Positions 7,605 through 14,181 of a stretch of 20,222 nt of DNA are shown in pieces. The DNA is from Bacillota bacterium. GTDB lineage: Bacteria; Bacillota; Clostridia; Peptostreptococcales; Anaerovoracaceae. The notes beneath the pieces are model-generated. The model searched no databases, was not told the origin of the DNA, and saw only the letters and a program-made list of their open reading frames with translations. Numbering within the stretch: the stretch's first letter is position 1; every line of letters begins with the position of its first letter. The DNA lies in NCBI GenBank assembly GCA_017431395.1, contig JAFRLD010000058.1, positions 1 to 20,222 of the forward strand, read 5' to 3'. The position numbers were made by a program, and so were the translations under genes.

Positions 7605-7620
7605 AAGAAAGGAGTTGGAT

Positions 7621-9192
7621 ATGGATTTTGGAATACTGTCAATAGTACCTCCGATCCTGACGATCGTACTGGCACTTGTGACTAAGGAGATCCTGATGTC
7701 ACTGTTCATCGGTACGTTCGTAGGATGTATGATCTACGCTGTCGGCAATCCTCTGACAGCTATGGAGACCTTCATTCAGATCGTGATCGACAGCCTCGCG
7801 GATTCGTGGAGCATCGAGGTCATCGTAGTACTGTGCCTTATGGGAGGCCTGATCGGACTTATGATCCGGTCCGGAGGATCAGCGGCCTTCGGCAAGCTAT
7901 TGGGGAAGAAGATCAAGACGAAAAAAGGCGCGATGAGGATGACCTGGCTCATCGGTATCTGCATCTTCTTCGATGACTATTTCAATGCGTTGGCGAATGG
8001 CGCGATCATGCGTCAGGTAAACGATGGGTATGGGATCTCCAGAGAGAAGACCTCTTATATCATCGACTCCACGGCAGTCGGTGTCACGCTGCTGGCCCCG
8101 ATCTCCACCTGGGTCGCATTCACCTGCGGACTGATGGGAGAGAGCTTCGAGAAACTGAACATGGACACAGACGCGTTCACCGCGTTCTGCCAGTGCATCC
8201 CGTTCAACTTCTACTGCTGGCTCTCCATCATCATGGTATTCGTCGTAGCGAGTTTCCAGCTCGACTTCGGCCCGATGGCTAAGTGCGAGAGAAGAACGCA
8301 GCTGACCGGGAAGCTCTGTGACCAGACCTTTGGCGGCGGCGATGCGGAAACCGACGATTACGCAGAGATCACACCTTCCGAAAAAGGCAGGGCCGACGGT
8401 CTCCTCGTCCCGATCATCATGCTGGTCGTGCTTGCGTTCGTCTTCCTGCTGTATACCGGCGGGTTCTTCTCCAGCCATGACATGATTCAGACTTTGAATG
8501 AGATGGATGGTATGCTCGCCCTGACCTATTCGAGCGGCGTGACCGTTGTCTTCGCGATCATCTATTATAAGATCAGGGGCGTCTCCTCGATCTCGAGTTC
8601 CATCGCGTCCTTCGTGGTCGGCGTCAAAGCGCTCATGTTCGTATTCATCCTGATCGTATTCGCATGGGCGATCGGAGCGGTTGGCGATCTGCTTGGTACA
8701 GCGGATTACATGGCGACTCTGTTCGTGGGTCACATCCCCGGATGGATCGTTCCGGCTATGCTGTTCGCATTCTCCTGCTTCATGACGTTCTCCACCGGCG
8801 CCGGCTGGGGAACCTACGGGATCATGATCCCGCTGGGGATCCCGCTCGCTGTGGCGATGGACATCAGCATATTCCCGTGCGTTGCCGGCATCATCGGCGG
8901 TGCAGCCTTCGGTACGCACTGCTCGCCGCTGGCGGATACCGCGATCCTGTCGTCGGCATCCTCTAACGTCAGACACACCGACCACATCCGTACGCAGATC
9001 CCGTATTCCGTCTGCTGCGCTGCCTGCGCGTTCATCGGCTTTATCGTCGCCAGCTTCACCGGCGGATGGATCCTGCCGATCCTCGTGACGGTGGCCTGCT
9101 TCATCGTCGTGATCTTCTTCCTGAACAAGCTGTTCGGGCATGCGAATGATCCGGTCGAGGTGAATGAGGAGCCTGCGGCGGCAGGGGATTGA
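7621..9192 (+). CDS. NhaC-family Na+/H+ antiporter-like membrane transporter
   Basis: A polytopic inner-membrane protein of 523 aa with about 11-12 hydrophobic segments. Family signatures are FDDYFNALANGAIMR, the STAVGVTLLAPISTW segment and a C-terminal THCSPLADTAILSS followed by HTDHIRTQIPY, the counterpart of the NhaC HCSP..DT....DH..TQ.PY region. I chose ATG 7621, six bases after AAAGGAG; the upstream in-frame TTG (7615) touches the ribosome binding site. It is the last gene of the sigma-54 operon, 16 bases after the flavoprotein gene. NhaC relatives exchange Na+ for H+, but several paralogues exchange organic solutes (for example malate/lactate). A role in moving the enzyme's substrate or product, or in ion homeostasis during its catabolism, is inference. 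Confidence 0.9.
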   Translation: MDFGILSIVPPILTIVLALVTKEILMSLFIGTFVGCMIYAVGNPLTAMETFIQIVIDSLADSWSIEVIVVLCLMGGLIGLMIRSGGSAAFGKLLGKKIKTKKGAMRMTWLIGICIFFDDYFNALANGAIMRQVNDGYGISREKTSYIIDSTAVGVTLLAPISTWVAFTCGLMGESFEKLNMDTDAFTAFCQCIPFNFYCWLSIIMVFVVASFQLDFGPMAKCERRTQLTGKLCDQTFGGGDAETDDYAEITPSEKGRADGLLVPIIMLVVLAFVFLLYTGGFFSSHDMIQTLNEMDGMLALTYSSGVTVVFAIIYYKIRGVSSISSSIASFVVGVKALMFVFILIVFAWAIGAVGDLLGTADYMATLFVGHIPGWIVPAMLFAFSCFMTFSTGAGWGTYGIMIPLGIPLAVAMDISIFPCVAGIIGGAAFGTHCSPLADTAILSSASSNVRHTDHIRTQIPYSVCCAACAFIGFIVASFTGGWILPILVTVACFIVVIFFLNKLFGHANDPVEVNEEPAAAGD

Positions 9193-9232
9193 TCACCGAT
9201 CGATTCCCGGACCGGGGTTATAATGGCAATAA

Positions 9233-9265
9233 AAAACGGGGCTGCTGTATGGCAGCCCCCGTTTT
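9233..9265. terminator. Bidirectional terminator between the operon and ferritin
   Basis: AAAACGGGGCTGC (9233-9245) pairs with GCAGCCCCCGTTTT (9252-9265) with a single bulged C and a six-base loop. The A and T runs on both flanks allow function in both directions, suiting the convergent genes ending at 9192 and 9285. Confidence 0.9.
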
Positions 9266-9284
9266 AATGAGATCCGTTTTATGA

Positions 9285-9800
9285 TCAGTCAAGCACCAGC
9301 GACGGAGCGGTGTAGACTCTGGCCTTAAGCTCGCTGTCGAGTTCATACAGGCTGCGCATGTCGCTGCCGAACAGTTCGAACTTAGTCACATTGTCATCCG
9401 CATTGTCTTCTTCTTCGGCCTGCTCCTTGACGAACCAGTCGAGGAACTGCATGGTGCGGAAGTCTTTCTCTTCATAAGCCGCCGCATAGATGTTGTTGAT
9501 CAGTGCGGTGACGTGTCTTTCGTGCTCGGCACCAGCCTTGAGCGGGTCGATGAATTCTTTGAATTCCTTGTCCGGCTTGTCGATGGCTTCGAGGACGACC
9601 TTCTCGCCGTTCTGCTGCAGATACTGGATGAACAGCATGGCGTGGTCTCTCTCCTCCTGCGCCTGGATGTAGTACCAGTTGGAATAGCCGTCCAGGCCTG
9701 CATCTTTATAGAAGTTCGAGAAGTCCAGATAGAGATATGCGGAATAGAACTCCGCGTTGACCTGTGCGTTGATCAGGTCAGTGATCGCCTTTGATAACAT
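9285..9800 (-). CDS. ftnA: Ferritin (non-haem, FtnA type)
   Basis: A 171-aa iron-storage protein that oxidises Fe(II) and deposits it in a 24-mer shell in the cytoplasm. The ferroxidase ligands are all in the expected places: E17, E50 and H53 (QEERDH), E94, Q127 and E130. Length matches prokaryotic ferritins (about 165-175 aa); there is no haem-ligand pattern of bacterioferritin to favour that family. The start ATG at 9800 has AAGGAGG (minus strand of 9808-9814) upstream at proper distance. It is a single gene, convergent with the molybdenum operon and downstream of the DUF134/NifX gene on the same strand, though separated by a probable own promoter. Confidence 0.95.
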   Translation of the reverse strand: MLSKAITDLINAQVNAEFYSAYLYLDFSNFYKDAGLDGYSNWYYIQAQEERDHAMLFIQYLQQNGEKVVLEAIDKPDKEFKEFIDPLKAGAEHERHVTALINNIYAAAYEEKDFRTMQFLDWFVKEQAEEEDNADDNVTKFELFGSDMRSLYELDSELKARVYTAPSLVLD

Positions 9801-9863
9801 GGGGTTTCCTCCTTATTACTACAGAATTGATCGCCGCATGACATCTGCCAAACGGTCGTGAAC

Positions 9864-9892
9864 AGTATACCACAGAAACGTATGCGCGTCAT
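9864..9892 (-). promoter_or_regulatory. Putative ferritin promoter
   Basis: On the minus strand ATGACG (9892-9887) and TATACT (9869-9864) are separated by 17 bases, leaving a leader of about 55 bases before the ferritin ATG. The -10 box is good and the -35 box is weak. Confidence 0.4.
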
Positions 9893-9915
9893 CAGGAATC
9901 GACTTCCGGTTTCCT

Positions 9916-10704
9916 TTACCGGTGGCAGTTTCCGCCGCCGTGTCCGCAGGAAGGACCGTCGCCGTGCCCGCAGGAAGGACCGCCGCCGTGTCCGTGGCAG
10001 TTTCCTCCGTGCCCTTCTCCGTGGTGGGCGCATTCGGTATCCGGATCATAGACCAGAGTCCCTTCGGCCAGTGCCTTGGCGGCATCGTCCGCCGGTCCGG
10101 TGACACCGGGGTAGAGCTCAATGCCGGCTTCCGCAAGTGCCATTCTCGCACCGCCGCCGATCCCGCCGCAGATCAGTGCGTCCGTGTGGACCTCATGCAA
10201 AAGTCCGGCCAGGGCGCCATGTCCCGTGCCGCCGGTCCCGATGACCTCCGCGTTCGTGATCTGTCCGTCTTCGACATCATAGACCTTAAACTCCTGCGTG
10301 TGCCCGAAGTGCTGAAAAATCTCTCCATTCTCGTATGTGACTGCGATCCTCATTGTCTTCTCTCCTTTTGTGCTCAAATTCTCAGGCAGATCGACCGCCG
10401 ACGGCTGCAGGCGGTAGTGGCCTCCGCGGATGACGAGCTGCCGGCCCTCGACCAGGGCGGCGGCGATCTTTCGTCTCGCCTGATCGTAGATCGCAGTGAC
10501 AGTCGTACGTGCGATATCCATCTGTTTCGCGCACTGCTCCTGCGTCAGCTGCTCGTGATCGATCAGCCGGATCGTTTCGTATTCATCCAGCGACAGGGTG
10601 ATGGCCGGGGCTGTCCAGCCTTTGCTCTCGCTGATATCGTCCGCGGAAAAACTCCAGTGGTCCGGGAATCCGCAGATCTGTCTGCATCGTGTTGGTCGTG
10701 CCAT
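9916..10704 (-). CDS. DUF134 HTH protein fused to a NifX/NifB-type Fe-Mo cofactor domain with metal-binding tail
   Basis: 262 aa in three parts. Residues 1-105 form a DUF134 domain: the typical MARPTRCRQICG start and a sigma-70-region-4-like HTH around 53-80 (TQEQCAKQMDIARTTV). Residues 118-222 match the dinitrogenase iron-molybdenum cofactor (NifX/NafY) fold, with MRIAVTYENGEIFQHFGHT and ALICGGIGGGA. Residues 224-262 are a Gly/Cys/His tail with five Cys and eight His, probably metal-binding. GAGG precedes the ATG at 10704. Such proteins are common in anaerobes and the tail suggests metal or Fe-S carriage, but no function is proven. There is no nitrogenase gene nearby. An internal start at M118 has a strong ribosome binding site, so a short second product may exist. 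Confidence 0.88.
   Translation of the reverse strand: MARPTRCRQICGFPDHWSFSADDISESKGWTAPAITLSLDEYETIRLIDHEQLTQEQCAKQMDIARTTVTAIYDQARRKIAAALVEGRQLVIRGGHYRLQPSAVDLPENLSTKGEKTMRIAVTYENGEIFQHFGHTQEFKVYDVEDGQITNAEVIGTGGTGHGALAGLLHEVHTDALICGGIGGGARMALAEAGIELYPGVTGPADDAAKALAEGTLVYDPDTECAHHGEGHGGNCHGHGGGPSCGHGDGPSCGHGGGNCHR
9937..9984. repeat. 24-bp tandem repeat encoding the His/Cys/Gly tail
   Basis: Units at 9937-9960 and 9961-9984 differ at two positions, and a third partial unit starts at 9985. They encode the repeated PSCGHG(D/G)G motif of the DUF134/NifX protein tail, indicating growth of the tail by slippage. Confidence 0.75.
10351..10369 (-). promoter_or_regulatory. Internal ribosome binding site and start codon for the NifX domain
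   Basis: On the minus strand AAAAGGAG (10369-10362) lies eight bases before an in-frame ATG (10353-10351, residue 118 of the fusion). The ATG begins MRIAVTYENGE, the normal N terminus of stand-alone NifX-like proteins. This could yield a separate protein of 145 aa ending at 9916. Confidence 0.6.
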
Positions 10705-10733
10705 GATTGCCTCGTTTCGCTATTTTCAATAAC

Positions 10734-10778
10734 TGACATATGTCAATAATATATTAACGCGGTTTATGACATATGTCA
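10734..10778. promoter_or_regulatory. Twin 12-bp palindromic operators in a divergent promoter region
   Basis: TGACATATGTCA occurs exactly twice, at 10734-10745 and 10767-10778, 33 bp apart (about three helical turns). The first overlaps a minus-strand TTGACA (10746-10741) that could be the -35 box of the DUF134/NifX gene; the second lies 23 bases upstream of the nth -35 box. They look like dimer-binding sites for one regulator, possibly the DUF134 protein itself (inference). Confidence 0.65.
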
Positions 10779-10801
10779 AGAAACCTTTTGCAAAGGCTGG
10801 A

Positions 10802-10831
10802 TTGGCCCTGTCCCACGATTCGTTGTATAAT
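10802..10831 (+). promoter_or_regulatory. Promoter of nth
   Basis: TTGGCC (10802-10807), 18-base spacer, TATAAT (10826-10831). GGAGG (10840-10844) follows and the nth ATG is at 10855. The predicted leader is very short, about 17 bases. Confidence 0.65.
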
Positions 10832-10854
10832 AAGGCCACGGAGGAAATGGTCAT

Positions 10855-11514
10855 ATGGCAACGAAGAAAAAGAAAGAAGACAAACGGTTCAGCGCGGATG
10901 AGGTCACGCAGATCCTGGATCTTTTGCGGACTGAATATCCGAACGCGGAGTGCGCTCTGGAACATATCAATACATTCGAACTTTTGGTCGCGGTCGTCCT
11001 GTCTGCGCAGACGACGGACGTCAGCGTGAATAAGGTCACGCCGCAGCTTTTCGCAAAGTTCCCGGACGCGGCGGCTCTCGCCAAAGCTGAGCAGGACGAG
11101 GTCATAGAGCTCATCCGGACCATCGGGATGTATAAGACGAAATCAAAAAACATCATCAAGCTGGCGCAGGCGCTTCAGGAGAAGCACGACGGCATCGTGC
11201 CCGAGGATTATGACGCCCTGGTGGCCCTGCCCGGGGTCGGGAGAAAGACCGCCAATGTCGTACTGGCGGTCGGCTTCGGCCATCAGCGCATCGCGGTCGA
11301 CACGCATGTGTTCCGGGTCGCGAACCGCATCGGTCTGGCTGAGGCGAAAGATGTGCTGAAGACGGAATACGCCCTGATGGATCTCCTGCCGGAGGACCGC
11401 TGGTCAGAGGCGCACCACAGCCTGATCTGGCACGGCCGCCGCTGCTGCAGCGCCCGAAAGCCCGCCTGTGAGCGGTGCGTGATCGAGGGACTCTGCAGGA
11501 AGGTGGGGGTGTAG
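10855..11514 (+). CDS. nth: Endonuclease III, DNA glycosylase/AP lyase
   Basis: A 219-aa base-excision repair enzyme that removes oxidised pyrimidines and cleaves abasic sites. The helix-hairpin-helix reads LPGVGRKTANVV with the catalytic lysine, followed by the conserved aspartate in VDTHVFRVANR. The C-terminal [4Fe-4S] cluster has the family spacing C-X6-C-X2-C-X5-C (CSARKPACERC...C). Length is typical. The N terminus has a short Lys-rich extension (ATKKKKEDK). The start is fixed by GGAGG eleven bases upstream. It is monocistronic as far as seen, divergent from the DUF134/NifX gene and sharing its palindromic control region. Confidence 0.97.
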   Translation: MATKKKKEDKRFSADEVTQILDLLRTEYPNAECALEHINTFELLVAVVLSAQTTDVSVNKVTPQLFAKFPDAAALAKAEQDEVIELIRTIGMYKTKSKNIIKLAQALQEKHDGIVPEDYDALVALPGVGRKTANVVLAVGFGHQRIAVDTHVFRVANRIGLAEAKDVLKTEYALMDLLPEDRWSEAHHSLIWHGRRCCSARKPACERCVIEGLCRKVGV

Positions 11515-11540
11515 AAGGCAGGGGACCTTGCGTGCCAGGT

Positions 11541-11570
11541 GCTACCGGCTGCTACCTGCTGCTACCAGCT
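11541..11570. repeat. Three perfect-register copies of a 10-bp repeat
   Basis: GCTACCGGCT, GCTACCTGCT and GCTACCAGCT follow each other directly; only the seventh base varies. The unit fits one DNA helical turn. It lies 26 bases after the nth stop codon. Confidence 0.8.
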
Positions 11571-11808
11571 GGCGTCGAGCCGCATCTGCAGGTCCCGTTC
11601 CGATGGATGCTCGGCCGGGCGATGCGCGGGGACGAAATAATGTTCCTCTGTCAGTTTAGGGAAAGTATGATGGAGTGATTTCAGCATTGGACCAGCCTCC
11701 GATATACTGCGCTTGTTCTATTACAGAAAAAGTATAAGACACACGGATGGCAATGACAAGAAAAAACTACCAAAAATGTAATGAAATAACCAATTATTGT
11801 AATGAACA

Positions 11809-11849
11809 GGGGCTGTCGTTCATTATGCAATTAGTGCGACGCCCTTTTT
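11809..11849 (+). terminator. Terminator-like hairpin
   Basis: GGGC-T-GTCG (11810-11818) pairs with CGACGCCC (11837-11844) with a single bulged T, and TTTTT follows (11845-11849). The loop is long (18 bases). It could end nth read-through or an unannotated transcript. Confidence 0.5.
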
Positions 11850-11867
11850 CTATGCGATGACAGGCGT

Positions 11868-12044
11868 GACAGTGCCCTCGCTTAGTCCTCGTCGCTGACG
11901 ATCGCGACGGCTCACTCACAGAGAGTAGAACTCCACCGAAACTCGGGACTTCGTCCCTCAAACAGTCGGTGGAGTTTATCTATTCTCTGTGCTCGGTTCG
12001 CCTGTGATCGTGACAGTTCCTGCGGAATCCGCTCCGGCACTGTC
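11868..12044. other. Large nested inverted-repeat element (structured RNA or MITE candidate)
   Basis: The outer arms GACAGTGCC (11868-11876) and GGCACTGTC (12036-12044) are perfect complements. Inside, 11917-11939 pairs with 11966-11991: CACAGAGAGTAG with CTATTCTCTGTG (one G-U) and AACTCCACCGA with TCGGTGGAGTT, with a three-base bulge. The apex is another hairpin, GGGAC-TTC-GTCCC (11945-11957). The nested layout over 177 bases is strong. Either an RNA is encoded or this is a small non-autonomous mobile element. The strand is undetermined; on the plus strand an A-run follows, on the minus strand the same run precedes it. Confidence 0.6.
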
Positions 12045-12413
12045 CCGCCCGTCGTCTGACAAAAAAACATGCATGCAAAAAACACCAAAAAGCAAAGCAA
12101 CCGCGCCGTTTTGACGCGGAACGCAAAGGTAAAATCTGATGTGACGCCCCCTCTCTTTCTGTCCTCATCATAGCATGTGGGACTTCGGACACGTCAAAGG
12201 CTGAACACAAGCCTTCTGCTAGTCTATCAAGAGTGGATTTACGGGCCATCGGCTGATTTTCAGGCCTGGCTGGACGAGCCGAATCGCTCCTTGGGAGCGA
12301 TCTCTCAGGATCCTTGGGCATCTTCTCCCAAGGATTCCGGTCTTTCACTCCCATGAATGGATCGATATTCCTCCCATCCATGGGAGTGAATTGGGGAATC
12401 CTTTGGGTTAAAC
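12045..12413. other. Non-coding stretch with small hairpins before the insertion sequence
   Basis: No supported gene. It begins with A-rich sequence containing CATGCATGC, then CCGCG...CGCGG (12101-12119), AAGGCT...AGCCTT (12197-12215) and the dense hairpin cluster listed at 12283-12407. A minus-strand ORF (12381 to 11980) runs through these palindromes but has an odd composition and no ribosome binding site that I can see. Confidence 0.5.
12283..12407. repeat. Cluster of strong, partly exclusive hairpins
   Basis: ATCGCTCC-TTG-GGAGCGAT (12283-12301) is a perfect 8-bp stem. CCTTGGG (12312-12318) can pair with CCCAAGG (12327-12333). The same CCCAAGGATTCC (12327-12338) can instead pair with GGAATCCTTTGGG (12395-12407), enclosing the perfect 12-bp pair TTCACTCCCATG (12344-12355) and CATGGGAGTGAA (12379-12390). 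The alternatives exclude each other, as in attenuators. The cluster ends seven bases before the insertion sequence. Confidence 0.65.
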
Positions 12414-12577
12414 TGTACCCAGTAAAATGGACACCTGTATTTGTGGGGACAACCTATGCATACGCCCCGAAACGTGGACATGTAATTTGAGGTAAAACCC
12501 CATACGGTGGACAGTTAACTGGAGCATTTATGGTAAGATGTATCTGATCTGCAGGGACATAGGAAGGATCAGATTAC

Positions 12578-13027
12578 ATGAGCAAGGCGCAAGGGAAAAA
12601 ACCATTTACGAAAGAAGAGATAGAATTTCTTCGTACAAACAGGTATGTAACACATGTATCGGAAACAGTAGTCAAGTTCTCCGAGGATTTCAAGCGATAC
12701 TTCTATCTGCACTGGAAAAATGACAAAACTGCACCACAGTTATTTGCAGAAATCGGAATAGATCCAAAAATCCTGGGCAGAAAACGGATCGAAGGATTCT
12801 GCTATCAGATCAACCAGCAGGCAAAGCGGGATGAAGGATTTGCTGATTTGAGACGTCATAATTATCAGCGGCCGCCAAAAAGCGGTGAAGAAAATGTCGA
12901 AACGCGCATCAGGCAATTAGAGCATGAGCTGGCATACACCAGACAGGAGGTTGAGTTTTTAAAAAAACTGCAGATGGCAGATATGGAGGCGCGGGAACAG
13001 TGGGAATCCAGGCACCGGCAGAAGTGA
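12578..13027 (+). CDS. IS3-family transposase OrfA (HTH/leucine-zipper protein)
   Basis: 149 aa. The N-terminal half has helical DNA-binding character (PFTKEEIEFLRTNRYV and the APQLFAEIGIDPKILG HTH-like stretch). Residues about 106-131 form a coiled coil (IRQLEHELAYTRQEVEFLKKL), which in IS3 elements serves OrfA/OrfAB multimerisation. AGGAAGG precedes the ATG. It overlaps OrfB; TTTTTAAAAAAA at 12956-12967 within the last third provides the frameshift site. Codon use is AT-richer than in the flanking genes, as expected for a transferred element. It appears intact. Confidence 0.85.
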   Translation: MSKAQGKKPFTKEEIEFLRTNRYVTHVSETVVKFSEDFKRYFYLHWKNDKTAPQLFAEIGIDPKILGRKRIEGFCYQINQQAKRDEGFADLRRHNYQRPPKSGEENVETRIRQLEHELAYTRQEVEFLKKLQMADMEAREQWESRHRQK

Positions 13028-13944
13028 AGTTCGGCCTCATATATGACGCGATCCATCAGGATGATAATGTGTTGAGTATTTCATATATGTGCCGGATCGC
13101 AGGCGTTTCCAGGTCTGGTTTCTACGCATGGTGCAAGGCCGCACCAAAGAGACAGGCGCGAGAAGACAAGGATGAGGCAGACTTCATATTGATTCTTGAA
13201 GCATACCGCTTCCGGGGATATGCAAAGGGTGCGCGAGGCATCCACATGAGGTTGCTGCATATTGGAATCATCATGAACGTCAAAAAGATTCGGCGTCTGA
13301 TGAAGAAATATCATCTGGAATGTCCAATCCGAAGAGCAAACCCATACAGGCAATTGGCAAAGGCGACGAAAACGAGCCATGTTGCGCCAAATGTTGTAAA
13401 TCGGGAATTCCTTTCCAGAGGAGCCAGAAAGGTATTGCTGACAGATATCACATATCTGGCTTATGCAGATGGCTTCTGTTATTTATCTACGATTCTGGAC
13501 GCAGTCACCCGTGAAGTACTGGCATATGAACTGAGTGCTTCATTAAAGGTGAATTTTGTGATCGAGACCGTAGATCAGCTGATTGCAAATCACGGAAGCG
13601 TACTGGATGACGAGACGATAGTTCATAGTGATCAGGGTTTTCATTACACAAGTTGTGCCTTCATTGACAAGTTGAAAGATGCAGCATTTGTTCAATCGAT
13701 GTCCAGAAAAGGGAATTGTTGGGATAATGCACCGCAGGAAAGTTTTTATGGACATATGAAGGATCACATAAAAGATAGAATTGCGGACTGTGAAACATAT
13801 GAAGATGTCAAATATGTAGTAGATGACTATATGGACTATTACAACAAGGATGGATATCAATGGGATCTGCTGAAGTTGTCACCTGTGGAATACTATCAGT
13901 ATCTGCAAACCGGGATCTATCCTCTTCCGATCTGGCATGCATGA
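12955..13944 (+). CDS. IS3-family transposase OrfB (DDE integrase core)
   Basis: The catalytic half of the transposase, most likely made as an OrfAB fusion by -1 slippage at 12956-12967. The first in-frame start codon is a GTG at 13000 (314 aa, numbering used here) without a clear ribosome binding site. An HTH_21-like segment (about 55-115) precedes the rve integrase core. Catalytic residues are D149 (LLTDITYL), D211 (VHSDQG) and E247 (PQESFY); the 35-residue gap between the second D and E is the DD(35)E hallmark of IS3. The C-terminal W...L..SPVEYYQ region is present. No stop or frame disruption is seen, so the element may be active. Confidence 0.9.
   Translation, partial: VFKKTADGRYGGAGTVGIQAPAEVKFGLIYDAIHQDDNVLSISYMCRIAGVSRSGFYAWCKAAPKRQAREDKDEADFILILEAYRFRGYAKGARGIHMRLLHIGIIMNVKKIRRLMKKYHLECPIRRANPYRQLAKATKTSHVAPNVVNREFLSRGARKVLLTDITYLAYADGFCYLSTILDAVTREVLAYELSASLKVNFVIETVDQLIANHGSVLDDETIVHSDQGFHYTSCAFIDKLKDAAFVQSMSRKGNCWDNAPQESFYGHMKDHIKDRIADCETYEDVKYVVDDYMDYYNKDGYQWDLLKLSPVEYYQYLQTGIYPLPIWHA
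12956..12967 (+). promoter_or_regulatory. Programmed -1 frameshift site of the transposase
   Basis: In the OrfA frame the bases read TTT TTA AAA AAA CTG. Both T TTA AAA and A AAA AAA are slippery heptamers. The OrfB frame opens after a TGA at 12952-12954 and is continuous to 13944, so slipping back one base here yields an OrfAB fusion, the usual IS3 transposase. Confidence 0.75.
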
Positions 13945-13946
13945 AT

Positions 13947-14046
13947 GGCCTGCTGGCCACTGGGGCTCTGCCCCAGACCCCGGGGTTTAGCGCATTGGTT
14001 TCCAGGAGGCAGCTACAGAAAAGGCAGCGCGATCTGCACTGCCTCC
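13947..14046. repeat. Palindrome cluster in the tail of the insertion sequence
   Basis: GGCC-TGCT-GGCC (13947-13958), CTGGGG-CTCTG-CCCCAG (13960-13976), the 10-bp perfect palindrome ACCCCGGGGT (13977-13986) and GGAGGCAG...CTGCCTCC (14005-14012 and 14039-14046) follow directly after the OrfB stop codon. They could block transcription into or out of the element; none has a clear T-run. Confidence 0.6.
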
Positions 14047-14181
14047 CGCAAACCCGATACGGCGCTCGTGTCGCTCCCCAGCGTTGCACTATCCTCCGGA
14101 TCGGTAAAGTTAACATAGGTTATCATAGACGGGGATGTTTGACACCCCAAAGAATCAAAATTGTCCTTGACAAGGGGTACA

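Larger units (their letters stand above)
11515..11867. other. Non-coding stretch downstream of nth
   Basis: No convincing gene is present. It holds an inverted pair around 11523-11597 (GGGACCTTGC against GCAGGTCCC, imperfect), the 10-bp tandem repeat at 11541-11570, two direct TGTAATGAA copies (11777-11785 and 11798-11806, 21 bp apart) and a terminator-like hairpin ending at 11849. The part from about 11690 on is clearly AT-richer than nth. Confidence 0.6.
12414..14181 (+). mobile_element. IS3-family insertion sequence
   Basis: About 1,768 bp, with OrfA and OrfB overlapping in the -1 phase. Proposed terminal inverted repeats are 12414-12433 (TGTACCC...GGACA) and the complement of 14162-14181 (TGTACCC...GGACA), matching at the first seven and last five bases of 20. 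They start with TG and end with CA as in many IS3 members. No 3-4 bp target duplication is evident (AAAC left, CTTC right), so either the ends are slightly off or the duplication has decayed. Four GGACA motifs (12429, 12447, 12476, 12509) lie in the left end and may be transposase sites. The 237-base tail after OrfB is long for the family and rich in hairpins. Confidence 0.75.

Noticed and set aside
9922..10749. A 275-codon plus-strand ORF opposite the DUF134/NifX gene
   Set aside because: Antisense shadow; its Val/Ala/Arg-rich start mirrors the His/Cys tail repeat, and the minus-strand protein matches two known families.
11980..12381. A 133-codon minus-strand ORF through the palindromic region
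   Set aside because: It crosses several near-perfect hairpins, has an implausible composition in its second half (HACFFVRRRAGQ-like), no clear ribosome binding site and no domain that I recognise. More likely a chance ORF in a structured element.
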